25,000 nt of DNA from Sphaeroforma sirkka (GCA_001586965.3 LUCW03000090.1:147501-172500); one strand, 5' to 3'. Numbered from the stretch's first letter, positions 1 to 18,747 are shown. A program made the numbers and translations. The notes: a model not told the origin generated them from the letters alone.

Positions 1-85
1 CAGCACTGAAGTACATAGTGATATGTAAATTGGTACAAAACGAACTACCAAGTACCAACATAGTCAAGAGTAGTGAAGAGTTTCA

Positions 86-110
86 CGACCATTCGTACTC
101 AGAATGGTCG
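86..110. repeat. Perfect 9-bp hairpin
   Basis: CGACCATTC at 86-94 is the exact reverse complement of GAATGGTCG at 102-110, with a 7-base loop. No gene lies close by, so no function is assigned. It could be chance or a remnant of an inverted-repeat element. Confidence 0.6.
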
Positions 111-144
111 CAAGCATTTCGAAAACTACGGTTGCTCACTTGTC

Positions 145-160
145 GCATGTTATAACATGC
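145..160. repeat. 16-bp perfect palindrome
   Basis: GCATGTTATAACATGC reads the same on both strands. Related ATAACATGC and ATAGCATGT words recur near 928 and 968, inside the neighbouring inverted-repeat element. Function unknown. Confidence 0.55.
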
Positions 161-600
161 TAATGAGCTTTTAGAAGTAATTATGGAGTAGATTATGCAG
201 TGTTCATCTCCTGAGCAGGTTCCAGTTCTCTCTTGTTCTCCATTTTTGTCAAAGTTCATTGCTATAAATATAAAGAGGTTGCAAAATTATAAACAGAGAT
301 TGGGACTTGGCCTAAGTGCGGCCGTTGGGCATGGGGCGTCAACTTCTAGAGAGATAACCTTGACCTCACTTCTCGTACAATGGTTACTGTGTACATTTGT
401 TCTTTTTTATTTTTTTAACAAATATACATATGTAATGTATGTATTTGCTACCTCTACTCTACTATTATTGGAGACTGGAGAGTGGAGAGAGAAAGAGTGA
501 AATTGTATTTATCTAGAATTCTAGACTCTCTCTACCCCTGACGGTCCTGAGTTCTGACTCCTCACTCCTGACCTCTCTCTCTCTCTCTTCTCTCGAGTCC

Positions 601-1943
601 TGACCTACCATGTCATTATTACGAAAAAAAATTAAGTAAAATAATTGCCGTAATTTTTGTAAGAAATACGTATTAAGGCACATTCCTGAATTTGAAAATT
701 TAAGATTTATGCATGGTGAGCAAATTGAGAATTGGGAATTATGAAGTATGCAGCGCAATTTTGGGCCATTAAGAAATATTCTATTTCTTAATTAAGAAAG
801 AAGGATTAAGGCAGGTTATAGACTTATTAAGAATCGTGTATGATATCTATTTAAAAAATTTAAGAATTATTAATAATCATGTATACCGATATCTGAAGAA
901 ATTTTAAGAACCGGTACTTATTTTTATAGCATGTGAGGGACTAGGTCTCAAGGCAAAGTCTATTACTATAACATGCAATTGTTTTCTCAGTACAAACTTT
1001 TATTTATATAGGGGTTGTGCATTGGGCGTAGAAGTGTAGAAGTGAATGCAAGTATGGCGGAGAAAAGTGACGGCACTGGGCGAACAACAGCTACCGATAC
1101 ACCATTACCCCCTCTGAAAAGAGTGTGCGAAAATCAGATAATGTGCGATCCTCTATCAAGAGGATGCAGCCGATTAACATTGATGCTATTGACGATGCAA
1201 GCCAGTATAGTTGTTTGAAACTTTATCGAGGGATAACAAAAGAACAAAAACTAAATTTCGCAGCCACAAAGTTTAAAGTTGACGATGACGATTGCAACAA
1301 AGCTACCTGCAGGTATTGCGACAACACTAAAACTTACTCATGGAATCGCAAGAATGCGAATAATGCTATAATACATTATGAGAAGAAGCACGCCAAACAA
1401 TGGTACGACGATGTAAAAAGATTTCGTCCACTGGCCATGCTATAATCTTGTCCTACTTGTTCGTTGTGAATAGTTATTGATGATTTATACTGAGCACAGC
1501 TTTGAAGTTGTGGTCTGTTAAAGTTGTATTTTAGTATGTATTTAATTATTTATTCGTAGTGGTACGATCTTCATCACATGTGTAGTCGTGTACACAAGCG
1601 CCAAATAATATTTTTTAAGAAATATGAATGTTATCTCACTTAATATGTCGTTCATTATTAAGAAATTATGTTGAAACAAAAAATTGGCTTAATTAAGAAA
1701 TAGGAAGTACGCATGAGGAATTTATTATTAAGTACCACCGCTTTGACACGATTAGTATCTTATTCTTAATTAATAATCACGTAGCGAAAAAAATGGGTTT
1801 AGGTTTTGGATTCTGCCGATTTTGGGTAAAGGATTAATAGGAATTGGGTTCAGATTCTTAATTAAGAAAAAAGAATCATGTGCTTTCCCAAAATGCAATA
1901 AGAAAACGTATAGATCGTTACATAATAATGACATGGTAGCTCA
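601..1943. mobile_element. 1.34-kb inverted-repeat element carrying a BED-finger ORF
   Basis: The 23 bases at 601-623 match the reverse complement of 1921-1943 at 21 positions; the shared core is CTACCATGTCATTATTA. A second inverted pair lies further in: a CAATTTTGGG-type word (755-765 versus 1887-1896) followed by the palindrome TTCTTAATTAAGAA (785-798 and 1855-1868). Further TTAATTAAGAA-like words occur near 1685 and 1765. The paired ends and subterminal repeats are typical of DNA transposons. A TA dinucleotide flanks the CCATGTC core on both sides (606-607 and 1937-1938), which could be a TA target duplication. No longer target-site duplication is evident. There is no full transposase. The BED finger inside points to a hAT-type relative or to a small derivative of one. 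Family assignment is inference. Confidence 0.6.
1164..1445 (+). CDS. Small BED-type zinc-finger protein (transposon-derived fragment)
   Basis: The frame from the ATG at 1164 encodes 93 residues. Its C-terminal half holds CRYC, then about 20 residues later HYEKKH, giving the Cys-x2-Cys ... His-x4-His spacing of a BED zinc finger, a DNA-binding module common in hAT transposases and domesticated relatives. The finger is preceded by an acidic DDDD stretch and followed by a basic KR tail, and the protein ends shortly after the finger with no RNase H-like catalytic domain. The frame is open upstream to 1071 without an ATG. A second frame starts at ATG 1054 (MAEKSDGT...) and overlaps it, so an N-terminal frameshift is possible. 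It sits inside the inverted-repeat element at 601-1943. It may be a truncated transposase remnant or a short expressed BED-only protein; the sequence cannot decide. Confidence 0.55.
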   Translation: MQPINIDAIDDASQYSCLKLYRGITKEQKLNFAATKFKVDDDDCNKATCRYCDNTKTYSWNRKNANNAIIHYEKKHAKQWYDDVKRFRPLAML

Positions 1944-2020
1944 GCCTACAAAATAAATAGCTAGCAAGAGAGTAGAGGTAGTTTAGACGCACTCTCTCTT
2001 ACTAATCACTGCAGAGTACT

Positions 2021-2075
2021 ACTCTCTCTCTCTCTGCTCTCTACTAGAGAGAGAGAGAGAGATATAGAGAGAGAG
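2021..2075. repeat. CT/GA microsatellite with mirrored halves
   Basis: A (CT)n run is followed at once by a (GA)n run, so the two halves can pair. Further short CT and GA runs continue to about 2150 and also occur near 572-594. No coding sequence is seen in 1944-2461. Confidence 0.8.
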
Positions 2076-2461
2076 TTATATTACTATATTAGAGCTAGTA
2101 GTAAATACCAGTATTAGAGAGCTGGGTAGAGAGAGACGGCTCTCGGCCTCAACTCTCACTCAGAACTCAGAACTCATAAGTTCATAACTCGTATCTTGGG
2201 TTTTTTGTCAATATTTTATTATGCAATAGAGGGAGAGTATGAATATATTAGTGCAGGGCAACAGCCAGCAGGCTCCACTGGCTATATCCCAGCTCTCATG
2301 ACTCCATGCGAAGTTCAGAAGTCGGTATGGTATGCATTATTTGCTCATCATTTTTTTATGCTTTGTTGACAGGCGGTTCGGATGTGCTACTTAGTTTTAG
2401 GGTTTATTTAGGCCCAAAAATCGAGGGGGGGAGGGGGTTTAAAAATTATAAATCTGACCTG

Positions 2462-2871
2462 ACCAGTCCTATAAAAGAACTTAGGTAGGCCCTTCTGATC
2501 ACATTATAACCGTTATAAACCCTAAAAATAAATATGCGTTTACGTTCAACTTCTATCCCGTACCCCCAAAACGTTATGAGCTTAGCTCACGACTCATAAG
2601 TCAGGAGTCAAGACTCACGAGGGACTGCCAGACACAGGACTGGTCACTGGAAAGTGGAATATGTAAGTAATTGTTTTTTAATTTTTTTAAATTGATTACT
2701 CAGACGTTTAGGGCGTGCCAATTAGTGCGGCACTGCGGAGTGCGGAGCTAAGCTCATAACGTTATGGGAGTACGGGATAGAAGTTGAGCGTAAACGCATA
2801 TTTATTTTTAGGGTTTATAACGGTTATAATGTGATCAGAAGGGCCTACCTAAGTTCTTTTATAGGACTGGT
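2462..2871. mobile_element. Foldback element with 127-bp inverted arms
   Basis: The arm at 2462-2588 is the reverse complement of the arm at 2745-2871 with about three mismatches in 127 bases, separated by a 156-base spacer. The outer ends are ACCAGTCCTATAAAAG and its complement. The arms hold a telomere-like AAACCCTAAAAA word. No ORF with recognisable homology is present. The structure fits a foldback or MITE-like non-autonomous element. The near identity of the arms suggests recent origin or arm conversion. I could not find a clear target-site duplication. Confidence 0.75.
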
Positions 2872-3351
2872 TCGTATCGTGCATATAATATACACTTAAA
2901 TGTTCAGTCCCGAAAAACCACCTATGAGCATACAAAGGACTACATATGAAATAAAAGTAGAACATCAACGTATAATTATTCGATTTATAAAAGTTTTCAC
3001 GTAAAACGGTTTAAGACTAGGTGCGGAGTGCGAACTGTTGAACCATACATACTACAGGTAACTTCGTAAGACGTAATAACTACATTACCACTTACCACAG
3101 CGCCAGTTTCCTGTAGCCCAGCCTCCACTCCTCCAAGCTCCAGGAGTCCAGCTAAACTTGAACTCAGTGAAATGTGAAATGTCTAATGTTTTATATTGTG
3201 ACATTGGGCTTGTTGTGAACGCCGGACGCCCGGAGCCCCGGGCCACAAAGGTGCAGACTGCACAGTGCAGAGTGCAGTATTTGAAATAGAAAAATAGAGT
3301 GCAGAGTTGCAGATTGCAGACAGTGAGACTATGAGTTTATGACTCAATAAG

Positions 3352-3379
3352 CTCCAGCCTCCAGCCTCCAGCCTCCAGC
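3352..3379. repeat. (CTCCAGC)4 short tandem repeat
   Basis: Four adjacent copies of the 7-base word CTCCAGC. It lies in a region enriched in related words. Confidence 0.85.
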
Positions 3380-4346
3380 CCTGCAGGCAGATCAGTTCAA
3401 CTGGCCAACTGCGCACTGCGCAGTTTCAGTTCCTCAACAACAACTCTATTTTATTTTTCTGGAGTGTCAGTCTGCCAGAGTTCAGACTTCAGAGTTCAGA
3501 CTGCCTCACGGCCAGTTTTAAGCCACCGACTGCGGGCGGCATGATACCTCTTTTTTTTTTTAAAACAATAGACATGGACGTGACCGTGAGTCCGTGACCC
3601 TTTCAGCTGGCCTGGTATACGACAAAGTCATGTTTTCTTAGCAAACTGATATCCGACATGTCGGAATACGTCTTCTAATAAGAATAGTATCATGACGTAT
3701 ATCGGACTTTTTGACTGTAATAAAAGTTATGTCGTCCGGACATGTCGTTATAGCGAAGTAGTTTACGACGGTCTTATCATGTCGTCATATGTAGCGAAAA
3801 GTGCTGTCATTTAGATTTCAGTCTGGATTTGGTTAGAGGGACTCTTGGAATCATACTCGGATTCCAGAAGTAAAAATAGAGTAACCCACAACAAAAAAGT
3901 GAAATATATGAAATGCATTTGAAATATGCATCATTACTTTTTGTTTCAAATGTTCCAGATTTTTCTTGTTTTCATTGTTTACAAAGCAACAAAGCCTTCT
4001 GAAAATAGAACACAGAAGGCTATGAAGCAATACGTACAATACTGACTTTCTTGGCCTGGTAAACAACACACTGACTGACTGACACGGTACTTTGAAAAGG
4101 GGCGATATGTCTTTCTATTTATATTTTTTAAAAAAGCAATTCATGTCCACCTGTCGAAGTTTCGATCTGCGACATTAATTTTTTTCAGCCTCTAGCTAGA
4201 CGACATGAATCATGATATTTATTTAAATATTAGCTTTTGTATTTGTCTTATTTAGTTGAAGGTTGTCGTTTACCAGGTTAGATTTTCATAAAATCTGTGG
4301 TAATTTTTTATGTTGTAATTTTTTATTTATTAAATATACCTCTTGT

Positions 4347-4383
4347 AGCCTGAAGCCTGATACCTGAAGCCTGATGCCAGATG
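4347..4383. repeat. 14-bp direct repeat (CCTGAAGCCTGATA)
   Basis: Two adjacent copies of a 14-base unit, itself built from CCTGA half-units, followed by decayed CCTGATGCC and CTGTAGCC variants up to about 4410. Confidence 0.7.
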
Positions 4384-5103
4384 CGTGTAGTCTGTAGCCT
4401 GTAGGCAAGGATAACTGTGGTCGAATGACGGTGTGGCATGGTCGCCCGTGACGAACAGTCAACCTACCGTCCTAATTCTTACCCGCGTAGAAGCCAGCGT
4501 AACACTATTTATGTATTTATGCAATTCTTCTGTAAAAATTGGCCTTGTGTCGTGCTTCCCATCGAAGTTTCTACTGGTTGTAAACAAATCAAACAGTCTG
4601 AGACAATGATAGGCACGTGATGACCTTCTTTTGGTCTGAACTCGTGAGTGAACTTAATATTTGAGATTAACTCTTAAGAGCGTCTAAGAAGCATAAGTTA
4701 TTTTTTAGTGTTTATATATTATAGTCTTCTGCTCTCAAACCAGTATACACTAGGCACCAGCATTGTTTTACCATTTATGGTCAGAGGTTTATCTCAGTAT
4801 TGAGTATACTTGTTCCAAAACTGTATTGGTAAATTGGCTGTATGATTGAAGCTGATTGATCATTGAACCCTATTCCATAGTGATTAGCTACGAACCGATT
4901 CCTCACGCCTAAATGCTCAATCTAATCAAATCTACATACCTTTTTTATTTACCAATGCGTATGCTTTTTGAAAACTGCTGGGCATAGTTTTGCAATATGT
5001 CCAAAAGTTTCTCCTCCAAACAGTATTTAAACTGGTTGAGTCGTGATCGAATTAAAGTATATACACAAGAATCAATTTTGTTGTAATTTTCAAATTCTTA
5101 GCC

Positions 5104-5826
5104 ATGTTTAAAGCAGTCGTTCTAGCTACAACTTTTGCCACTACTCTGGCTCTGTCGGCACGTAGAGCCGACGATGGACCATGTGTCGAAGGCGATACCA
5201 TGACGCTAAGCGCATGGTTGGGTGAAAGTGACGAGTGCCAGAATGATCCTCTGATTGAGGACTTTGAGCTAGTAGTTGGAGAATGTACTGCCATTGAAGG
5301 AGGCTCCCTTCCCCTTTTCGTGTTGGGAACATATAACGCGACATCGGAAGCATACGAAGCACAAATATACATGTCAGATGACAAGTGCGAGGATAACCTG
5401 GTCGCAGAAGTAACTGATTTCACCGGAGAATGCAAGGCGCAAACAGCAAGTATTGGCATGGTCTCTGTCATGGAAACCAAGGTGGATGGTGAGTTCCCTT
5501 GTAATCCCTCAGTAGCTTGTAAAGAAATGACGGTAGAGGGATTTATGGGTACCGACTGTGGTGAGTCAGGCGGTTCTCCCATCACTGGCGAAAAAGGTGC
5601 GAAGGTGCCCACAGATGGGTCTTGCGAGAAAGTAAGCGTGGATGATTCTTCACCAACAGTGTATGCTAAAATCGAGCTCACTGGAGCCACCGGCAATGCT
5701 AAGATCTACTTGGATGAGAACTGTGAGAACCCCGTTGCTACATTTGAGGATTTCGATAGCGCCAGCGAAGAATGCTTGATGGACTCCACTAGTAAAATCG
5801 CGTCCGTCCAGATTCTTAAATGTTAA
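5104..5826 (+). CDS. Small secreted acidic protein with two six-cysteine repeats
   Basis: An intact 240-residue frame with ATG at 5104 and TAA at 5824-5826. Residues 1 to about 19 form a signal peptide: Lys3, a hydrophobic core, then ALSA before RR. The mature part is acidic and has twelve cysteines at residues 27, 45, 61, 95, 110, 133, 139, 152, 174, 207, 224 and 240. They fall into two sets of six: 27/139, 45/152, 61/174, 95/207, 110/224 and perhaps 133/240. The sequence also repeats: IYMSDDKCEDNLVA in the first half corresponds to IYLDENCENPVA in the second. This indicates an internal duplication of a disulphide-bonded domain. NAT at 78-80 is a possible N-glycosylation site. There is no membrane anchor and no intron. 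I do not recognise the family. A secreted or wall/vesicle-associated role is inference from the signal peptide and cysteines only. Confidence 0.85.
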   Translation: MFKAVVLATTFATTLALSARRADDGPCVEGDTMTLSAWLGESDECQNDPLIEDFELVVGECTAIEGGSLPLFVLGTYNATSEAYEAQIYMSDDKCEDNLVAEVTDFTGECKAQTASIGMVSVMETKVDGEFPCNPSVACKEMTVEGFMGTDCGESGGSPITGEKGAKVPTDGSCEKVSVDDSSPTVYAKIELTGATGNAKIYLDENCENPVATFEDFDSASEECLMDSTSKIASVQILKC

Positions 5827-8800
5827 TTCCAAATATTGAATGGAAAGGAAAATCTAATCTGTTACCGTCTGAGACATACACATAGTATCACAGAATACAG
5901 CTGAATAAGATGCACAGTCTATTTTAATTACATATGTGATTTTTTGACAATTTTTCCTAATATTGTTGTCCCTTTTTTTTGTCAATTTGAGGTGCATAAT
6001 AAGACTGGGTGTTCACTATCGAACGTAAATTTATAAACTGCTATTGCTATAGAAGCGACTTTCGTATCTTATATTATATTTTCTTTTTGCACTCCTTATG
6101 GAATGGGATAGTCATGCTTGTTGCGTTATACTCGCACGATGTTAGTCCGATCATACAGTACTCATTGACACGGAGAATGGCTAAGAAAATCATACTCTTG
6201 CTCATCTTTAAACGATGCCCCCACTATGATTTAGAAACCGGTGACTGGCGACGGTTTGTTAGCAATATAACTTGTTCTGATATTTGGTGCTTAAAAAATA
6301 ACAATTGGTATAAAATACCACCGTGTCAAAAAGAGATATTCTGATAATAAAATGGTAAAGATTAATTTTATGTTATTTCCTGATGTCCCTGTCTTAACTG
6401 CATTTGCTAACCAGTTATTAGCGCATGTGTTAGTTAAATTATGTCTGCTTGCCTGTGAATTGACCTGTCTTGCCAACAGTTTTCTTGTGCCGATAACCCG
6501 GGAGGGCTTTTTTGCGTAAGCTGTACCGTTGGTAGTGTACAAATCAAAGTGACACATGTAGGCATATATAATATATCGGCATGCAAAACACATAATTCGC
6601 GGAGTGACGCCATTACACCGTTCACTCTGACACAAACTTGAAGACGTTTCGTATCCGCAAAGTTTTTGCTACTTTGAAAATAGAATAGACATACATCGTA
6701 CTATTTATAGGCGTTTGTTCATGGTTGACTATATTTTGTTGTTTTTTCGCGGCTATAGTCTCATCGAAATACAAATTCTCAAAGTTCAATTTATAATGTG
6801 GGATCTATAAACTTGTCTCATCAATATACAGATTCTCAGTTTAATCTATAATGTGGGATCTATAAATTTGCATGTATCATGCAAGGATTTCCAGCACGAA
6901 ATCTGGTACGACTTATTGTCTTCATACCACGAAGCGGCGAGATTTAAAATCATTCTAATCTGATTCGGATGATGCGTGGAATGTCGTATTTGGCCAGTCT
7001 ACAGTTTCGGCTAGTCTAGTCTATAGGTAACTATATTTCACTCTTCAATGCCACAATTTAAAAGTGCAATACCAACTTCGACACACAACACCTCCATTTC
7101 CCATGCATAGATAAAGTGGTCTAGTGCCAAAACTCTGTAGTACTGCACATTTCCTCTCCAGTTGAGTGTTTAAGGTTTAACAATACACTTGTTGGTAATA
7201 CTTTTTTAAAATGAGGTGGATACGATCGACTCTCGCGATATACGGCTGCGTAGTGAAGCGCACGTATGTCTGAGCTCAAAAAGCCGTTTAAAAACAGCCA
7301 GATGCAGTTCACCACCAGCTTCACTGCTATTGAATCGACTATCTCAGGCAGAGACGAACTTAGTCGATTTGTATAGATATCTCGAATTGTTAAGTTTATA
7401 TCCAATGTATACGCTCGTGAACAAATATTGGTGGGCGTAGCTTCTGATCGGTTTTATAAGACTACTGTTAGATTGATAAGGCTAGAATTAATGACAATCG
7501 ACGTACCTTTCATATGGCATATTGTATAACAGAATTGCTGTTTCGAAGTTATAAGATAATAAACAGGTCTAGTACACGCAAAATATCGGCTATATGCTAA
7601 TTTAAGGCCCAGCTTCATCTGGAATGAAAACTTAACATGATATACGACATTGATGATCGAACTATTAAATTTACAAGATCTGCTCCAGCTATCACACACA
7701 CTTGACTAGCTTTAATAATCAATATTCAAGTATTTATGTACCAACTACATATCAACACATACTATGTAGAAGGCTTAAAAGAATTTATATTTTCCTACAT
7801 TACCACAATATTCAAAATAGCCTTCTGTATTTAAGAACATGGGCCATGTTCGAATAAGTCGCGAGTCTACGCGACTCGCACTCGGAGTCTTACAGGTACA
7901 GCCGCACAGGCGTTGGATGAAAAGCAGTTTCTCCCCATACAATATTAAAAAAATCATATTGAAATAAAGACCTCCCAAACTTATGAGATTCAGATGCTTC
8001 AGAGGTAAGTAACAATTCCAGAGGGCCTTGACAGTTGACAATATGTCACAGTTTATTAAAATTAAATACATACATACCGACTACACTACACTGTCTACAG
8101 TCTACACTCTCGCTAGTCTCTTCAGTCAGTAGTCTGCATTCTGCACCCCTTGAGACCTCTGTTATGTACGAGTTAAGTAGGCTCTCAGTCTCAACGCTAC
8201 TAGGTAACTAGAGAGAGTAGTACAAAGACATTCCCCGGATTCACCTCCTGACAATAATGAATAAACACTGTAATACAACGCACGGCGAATGACGAATTTG
8301 ACTTGTTGACGATTGATGAACAAGGCCTCCAGAGTCCTGACTCCGAGAGATTTTTAGGCTCTCAATTGGACCCATTTAAAAAACAATGGAGCTTTCTAAA
8401 AATATAACTTTCAGAGGCTCAGTCACAGCTCACAGACTCACACTCTCTCACTCTCAGACTAGAGCAGTTAGGCCCGGCACAGCCGCCCCTGCAGCTTGCT
8501 CCCACTCACGTCTCACCACTGTTTAGTGTTTAGTATAAATTTAGTTAATTTACTAAAGGCAAATGCCAATTAAATACCAGTCACCAGTCACCACTGTCTG
8601 CCGATGCCGAGCAGCACGCTGAGGCCTGAGCACAGTTGCAACTAGCAACTTGCACTCTCTTGCAGTCTGTCTTCAACTTGTCTTGCACTCCTTTTGGCTT
8701 TTTGGTTGAACAAAGCCACGTATGTGTTTTTTCTTGTTTTAAAAATAAATAATGCGGTGTCTACTGCCAGTCTGCCACCACAGGTCACAGGCCACAGGTC

Positions 8801-9708
8801 CATACGCACTGTTGAGTGTTGAGTGTTGGCTGTTCAATGTTGACTATGGAACAGTGTGGTCTCACTGGTCTCAGTGCCAAGTGGTCTGTGCTTCTGTGAT
8901 CTCAAAGTCTGCACCATTTTTCCTTAAAAAATACCAAACAAAAACAAATCAAAATTTGAAAATCCAACTTGGTGCATACTGTGCATACAATAGGTAAATA
9001 CAGTAATGCACAGTTGTACACTATTTGTATTGGTGTAGAATGCTCGTAGTCAAGGTGAGGACCGATATTATAAGCCGAAGTGTATATCTATTTTTTTCCC
9101 GCAAAAAAAAAAAAATGAAGTGTGTAGGCTTGTTTCTAAAACAACGGAGGAAGCAGGCGTTAGCAATACTTGTGTACTCTAAAAACTATCGATGCTGCAG
9201 GGATACATAAGCTACGCGTAGCTAGTTGAGGGGGTCATCTCACTGTGATGCCAATAGTCCGCGTGTAGATTAATGCGTAGATACATACTCTACAAATCAT
9301 ACTGTACAGTCAAGCTCGCCGTTTTATGCAATAAGTGGAACCTGTAAAATATATTAGAATACAAACAAACAAGATATTTGAGGTGTGTATTGTATTAATA
9401 TATCTCCAAACTGAATACAATGTTTTGAAAATCACTTCATATAATGATGCAATAACAAACTGTCCCCGCCATTGATGTGATAGTATTATTAATCTGGTTA
9501 TTGAATACGAACTTTCCAAATAATTACAAAGTGTAGATTTTGCCATCCTTTGCATTGAACTAAAATAATTGAAAACGAGTCCATTGCTGTAGCACGTAGG
9601 TGACAATGAATGTGATTATAACAACGATGAATATATCAAAATATATTAACGCGCATCACTATACAGAAGTCAATTTTACTTGACAATAGATAGGTATACA
9701 CCTCACAA
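5827..9708. other. Non-coding stretch between secreted-protein gene and TA block
   Basis: No recognisable gene on either strand. Open frames of 60-114 codons occur (for example 6009-6344 plus and 9310-9606 minus), but they lack motifs, homology or intron partners that I can find. 8080-8560 repeats the cryptically simple CT/CAG-rich style of 3040-3600. A short hairpin lies at 7861-7879 (GCGAGTC, 5-base loop, GACTCGC). Confidence 0.45.
6759..6871. repeat. 57-bp tandem duplication
   Basis: TCTCATC...ATTCTC...TATAATGTGGGATCTATAAA occurs twice with a 57-base period (copies start at 6759 and 6816) and few differences. No gene is associated. Confidence 0.8.
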
Positions 9709-10490
<782 letters not shown>

Positions 10491-10579
10491 GTTTGTACGT
10501 ATGTTTATGTAGAAGTATTTGTAGATGTATATATCGAATGCAAAGCCGCATGCTCTTATGAACGGTCGCATATATCGGC

Positions 10580-17067
<6,488 letters not shown>

Positions 17068-17550
17068 TGGCTGTAGACAACCACCCACACAACACTACCT
17101 GAAAGTAGGTACACATGGTAGTATATCCTTGGGGGTCTTTAGTGAGATGGGGATGTCCCAGCGTGTGAGCGGGTGAGCAGGTTGGGGGTACACACGCACA
17201 GTTTATACTTCTTGGGTCAACGGGGTACAGGGATAGGCGGATGATACACCCGGCTGCGGGGGATGTTTGAGAGGGGTCTGGGCGTAGGGTTCTATACCAT
17301 ACAGCTCATCTCCAGTATCTTGTGTGCATTGGTCCGTTCGGCGTTTGTGTTCAGAGTGAGTCTCAGTGGAGAACTGCTTCATCTCTTCATCCCTTCAAAC
17401 GCATGCTCAGAGCAGCTGACAGACACCTCGGTCATTGATTGGCCTAGAACGTCGCACGCGGAGGCATGGCCAGCCCACAGTACAGTCTCAATGCAACGCA
17501 GACAACCTCTCGCCGTTCTGACTGAACCCACACTGTGTGGTGGTACACAG

Positions 17551-17657
17551 GTACGGCGGAAATGGTGGGTGGCTACATAATTGATATTGTTGAGAATGTA
17601 CCTGAATGGCAACGTATTGCCGATAAAAACCCTAAACCCCTAAACCCCTCGTACTGA
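17551..17657 (+). CDS. Possible alternative last exon of the permease gene
   Basis: A GTACACAG acceptor precedes GT ACG GCG in phase 1, exactly the phase left by exon 9. Joined to exon 9 it gives GGTAEMVGGYIIDIVENV, then a hydrophilic tail ending NPKPLNPSY and TGA at 17655-17657. The start parallels exon 10 (GGTTSAFMDIVDKY): GGT, then a DIV motif four residues later in the sequence. It lacks the GGPFTC end typical of the family, so exon 10 is the main form. The tail is encoded by telomere-like CCCTAAA repeats. It could be a diverged exon duplicate that is still spliceable, or chance. An AATAAA polyadenylation-like word follows at about 18338. Confidence 0.4.
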
Positions 17658-18686
17658 GCGACAACCGCACAATAATGCACCTTTGCGCTATAGTAGTGGT
17701 TAGTGGGTTATCCCGAGAGAGACGATTCCTTCACTTGGACACCGAACGGCAATACCACTCCCATGCGAGAGGAAAGAGATGGCTGTACTGCAGCATGGGG
17801 GGGTAGGTAGAATACACACAGTGTCGATAGTCAGTGTGACTGTGCGTGACGGTTGCGGATGGCTGGGCGACGGAGGAACTATTGAATATAGATCAATACA
17901 TACGGACAGGTGACTGAGCTCAATGGATGTCATGGTGTATACCAAGTAGGTGGAATAGTTGGTTATTATTATACGCGGGTAGATGGACAGTTTACTGTGT
18001 GTATATAAGTACCCACAGTCACCACTGTCTGGTGGCTAGCGCTTATTCGTATGTACACTATATCTGTGTATGCTACGTATCTACATTTGAAGCCGGTGTT
18101 GCGTAGTCGTCCATGGACTTGTCCTAACACGGTTGCCTGGAAACAGATCTCTGCGTCCGATGCACCTAGCCCTGGGTGCATGGGTGCAGACAGTCCCAAA
18201 CACCTTGACCACTGGAGAGTTCAGGGTAGGTATTACGGGCACGGCCCTGAACTGATACACACACCAAATATGCACGCAGCACGTCTCACTGCGTGCTGAC
18301 CATTACTACTGAAGACCAGCTGTGTGTGTTCACCTCAATAAAATGTAGTCAACCATGCGAAGCAACCAAACCACATCCTGCGGTGCTCAGTTAAGCGTAT
18401 CCTGTAGTTCCTAGAGGCCCAGGCTATTTAATGTCTGAGCTGATTACTTTTATTGACCAAAGGGTTAGTTTGTGAAGAGTGTGATAGGACACTCCTGGCT
18501 ATTTAGACAGCTCGGTAGTGTCAAGTATCGCTGCCGAGGTCAGTCAGCACCGCAGTATGCACACGCCGTTGGCAAGTAGAGATGCTTTTAACACGCTACC
18601 AGCAATATCTTCATTCGCATACTAGTGTCTGTCCCACTTTTCACTTCGCCTGTCAATGAAAAATGTATCTATTTCTGAATTGCAAG

Positions 18687-18688
<2 letters not shown>

Positions 18689-18744
<56 letters not shown>
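18689..18744. repeat. (TA)28 microsatellite
   Basis: Uninterrupted alternating TA, followed by GTGGGTGGGTG and a (GT)n run. Confidence 0.95.

Positions 18745-18747
<3 letters not shown>

Larger units (their letters stand above)
1..600. other. Non-coding stretch left of the BED element
   Basis: No recognisable gene is seen. A 101-codon open frame at 195-500 has a hydrophobic patch but no motif, no codon pattern and no homology that I can recognise, so it is not called. The stretch holds a small hairpin (86-110), a 16-base palindrome (145-160) and a CT microsatellite (about 572-594) that abuts the inverted-repeat element. Confidence 0.5.
2872..5103. other. Non-coding, cryptically simple DNA
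   Basis: No recognisable gene. The stretch is full of shuffled short words such as GAGTCCTGACTC, CAGAGT and CTCCAG, which look like products of slippage. At 3640-3790 several ACATGTCG and GACATGTCGG palindromic words cluster. The short open frames here have no homology that I recognise. Confidence 0.5.

Noticed and set aside
195..500. 101-codon plus-strand frame with a hydrophobic segment
   Set aside because: No family pattern, low-complexity neighbours and no splice partners; likely chance.
5052..5696. 214-codon minus-strand frame opposite the secreted-protein gene
   Set aside because: It has no signal or domain, while the plus-strand frame has a signal peptide, paired cysteine repeats and clean ends.
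6009..6344. 111-codon plus-strand frame starting with GTG
   Set aside because: No ATG start, no recognisable domain, and such lengths occur by chance in several kilobases of this composition.
17280..17360. Hydrophobic frame (QLISSILCALV...) that could be a further copy of exon 9
   Set aside because: Phase and spacing do not fit, and base-level similarity to exon 9 is poor.
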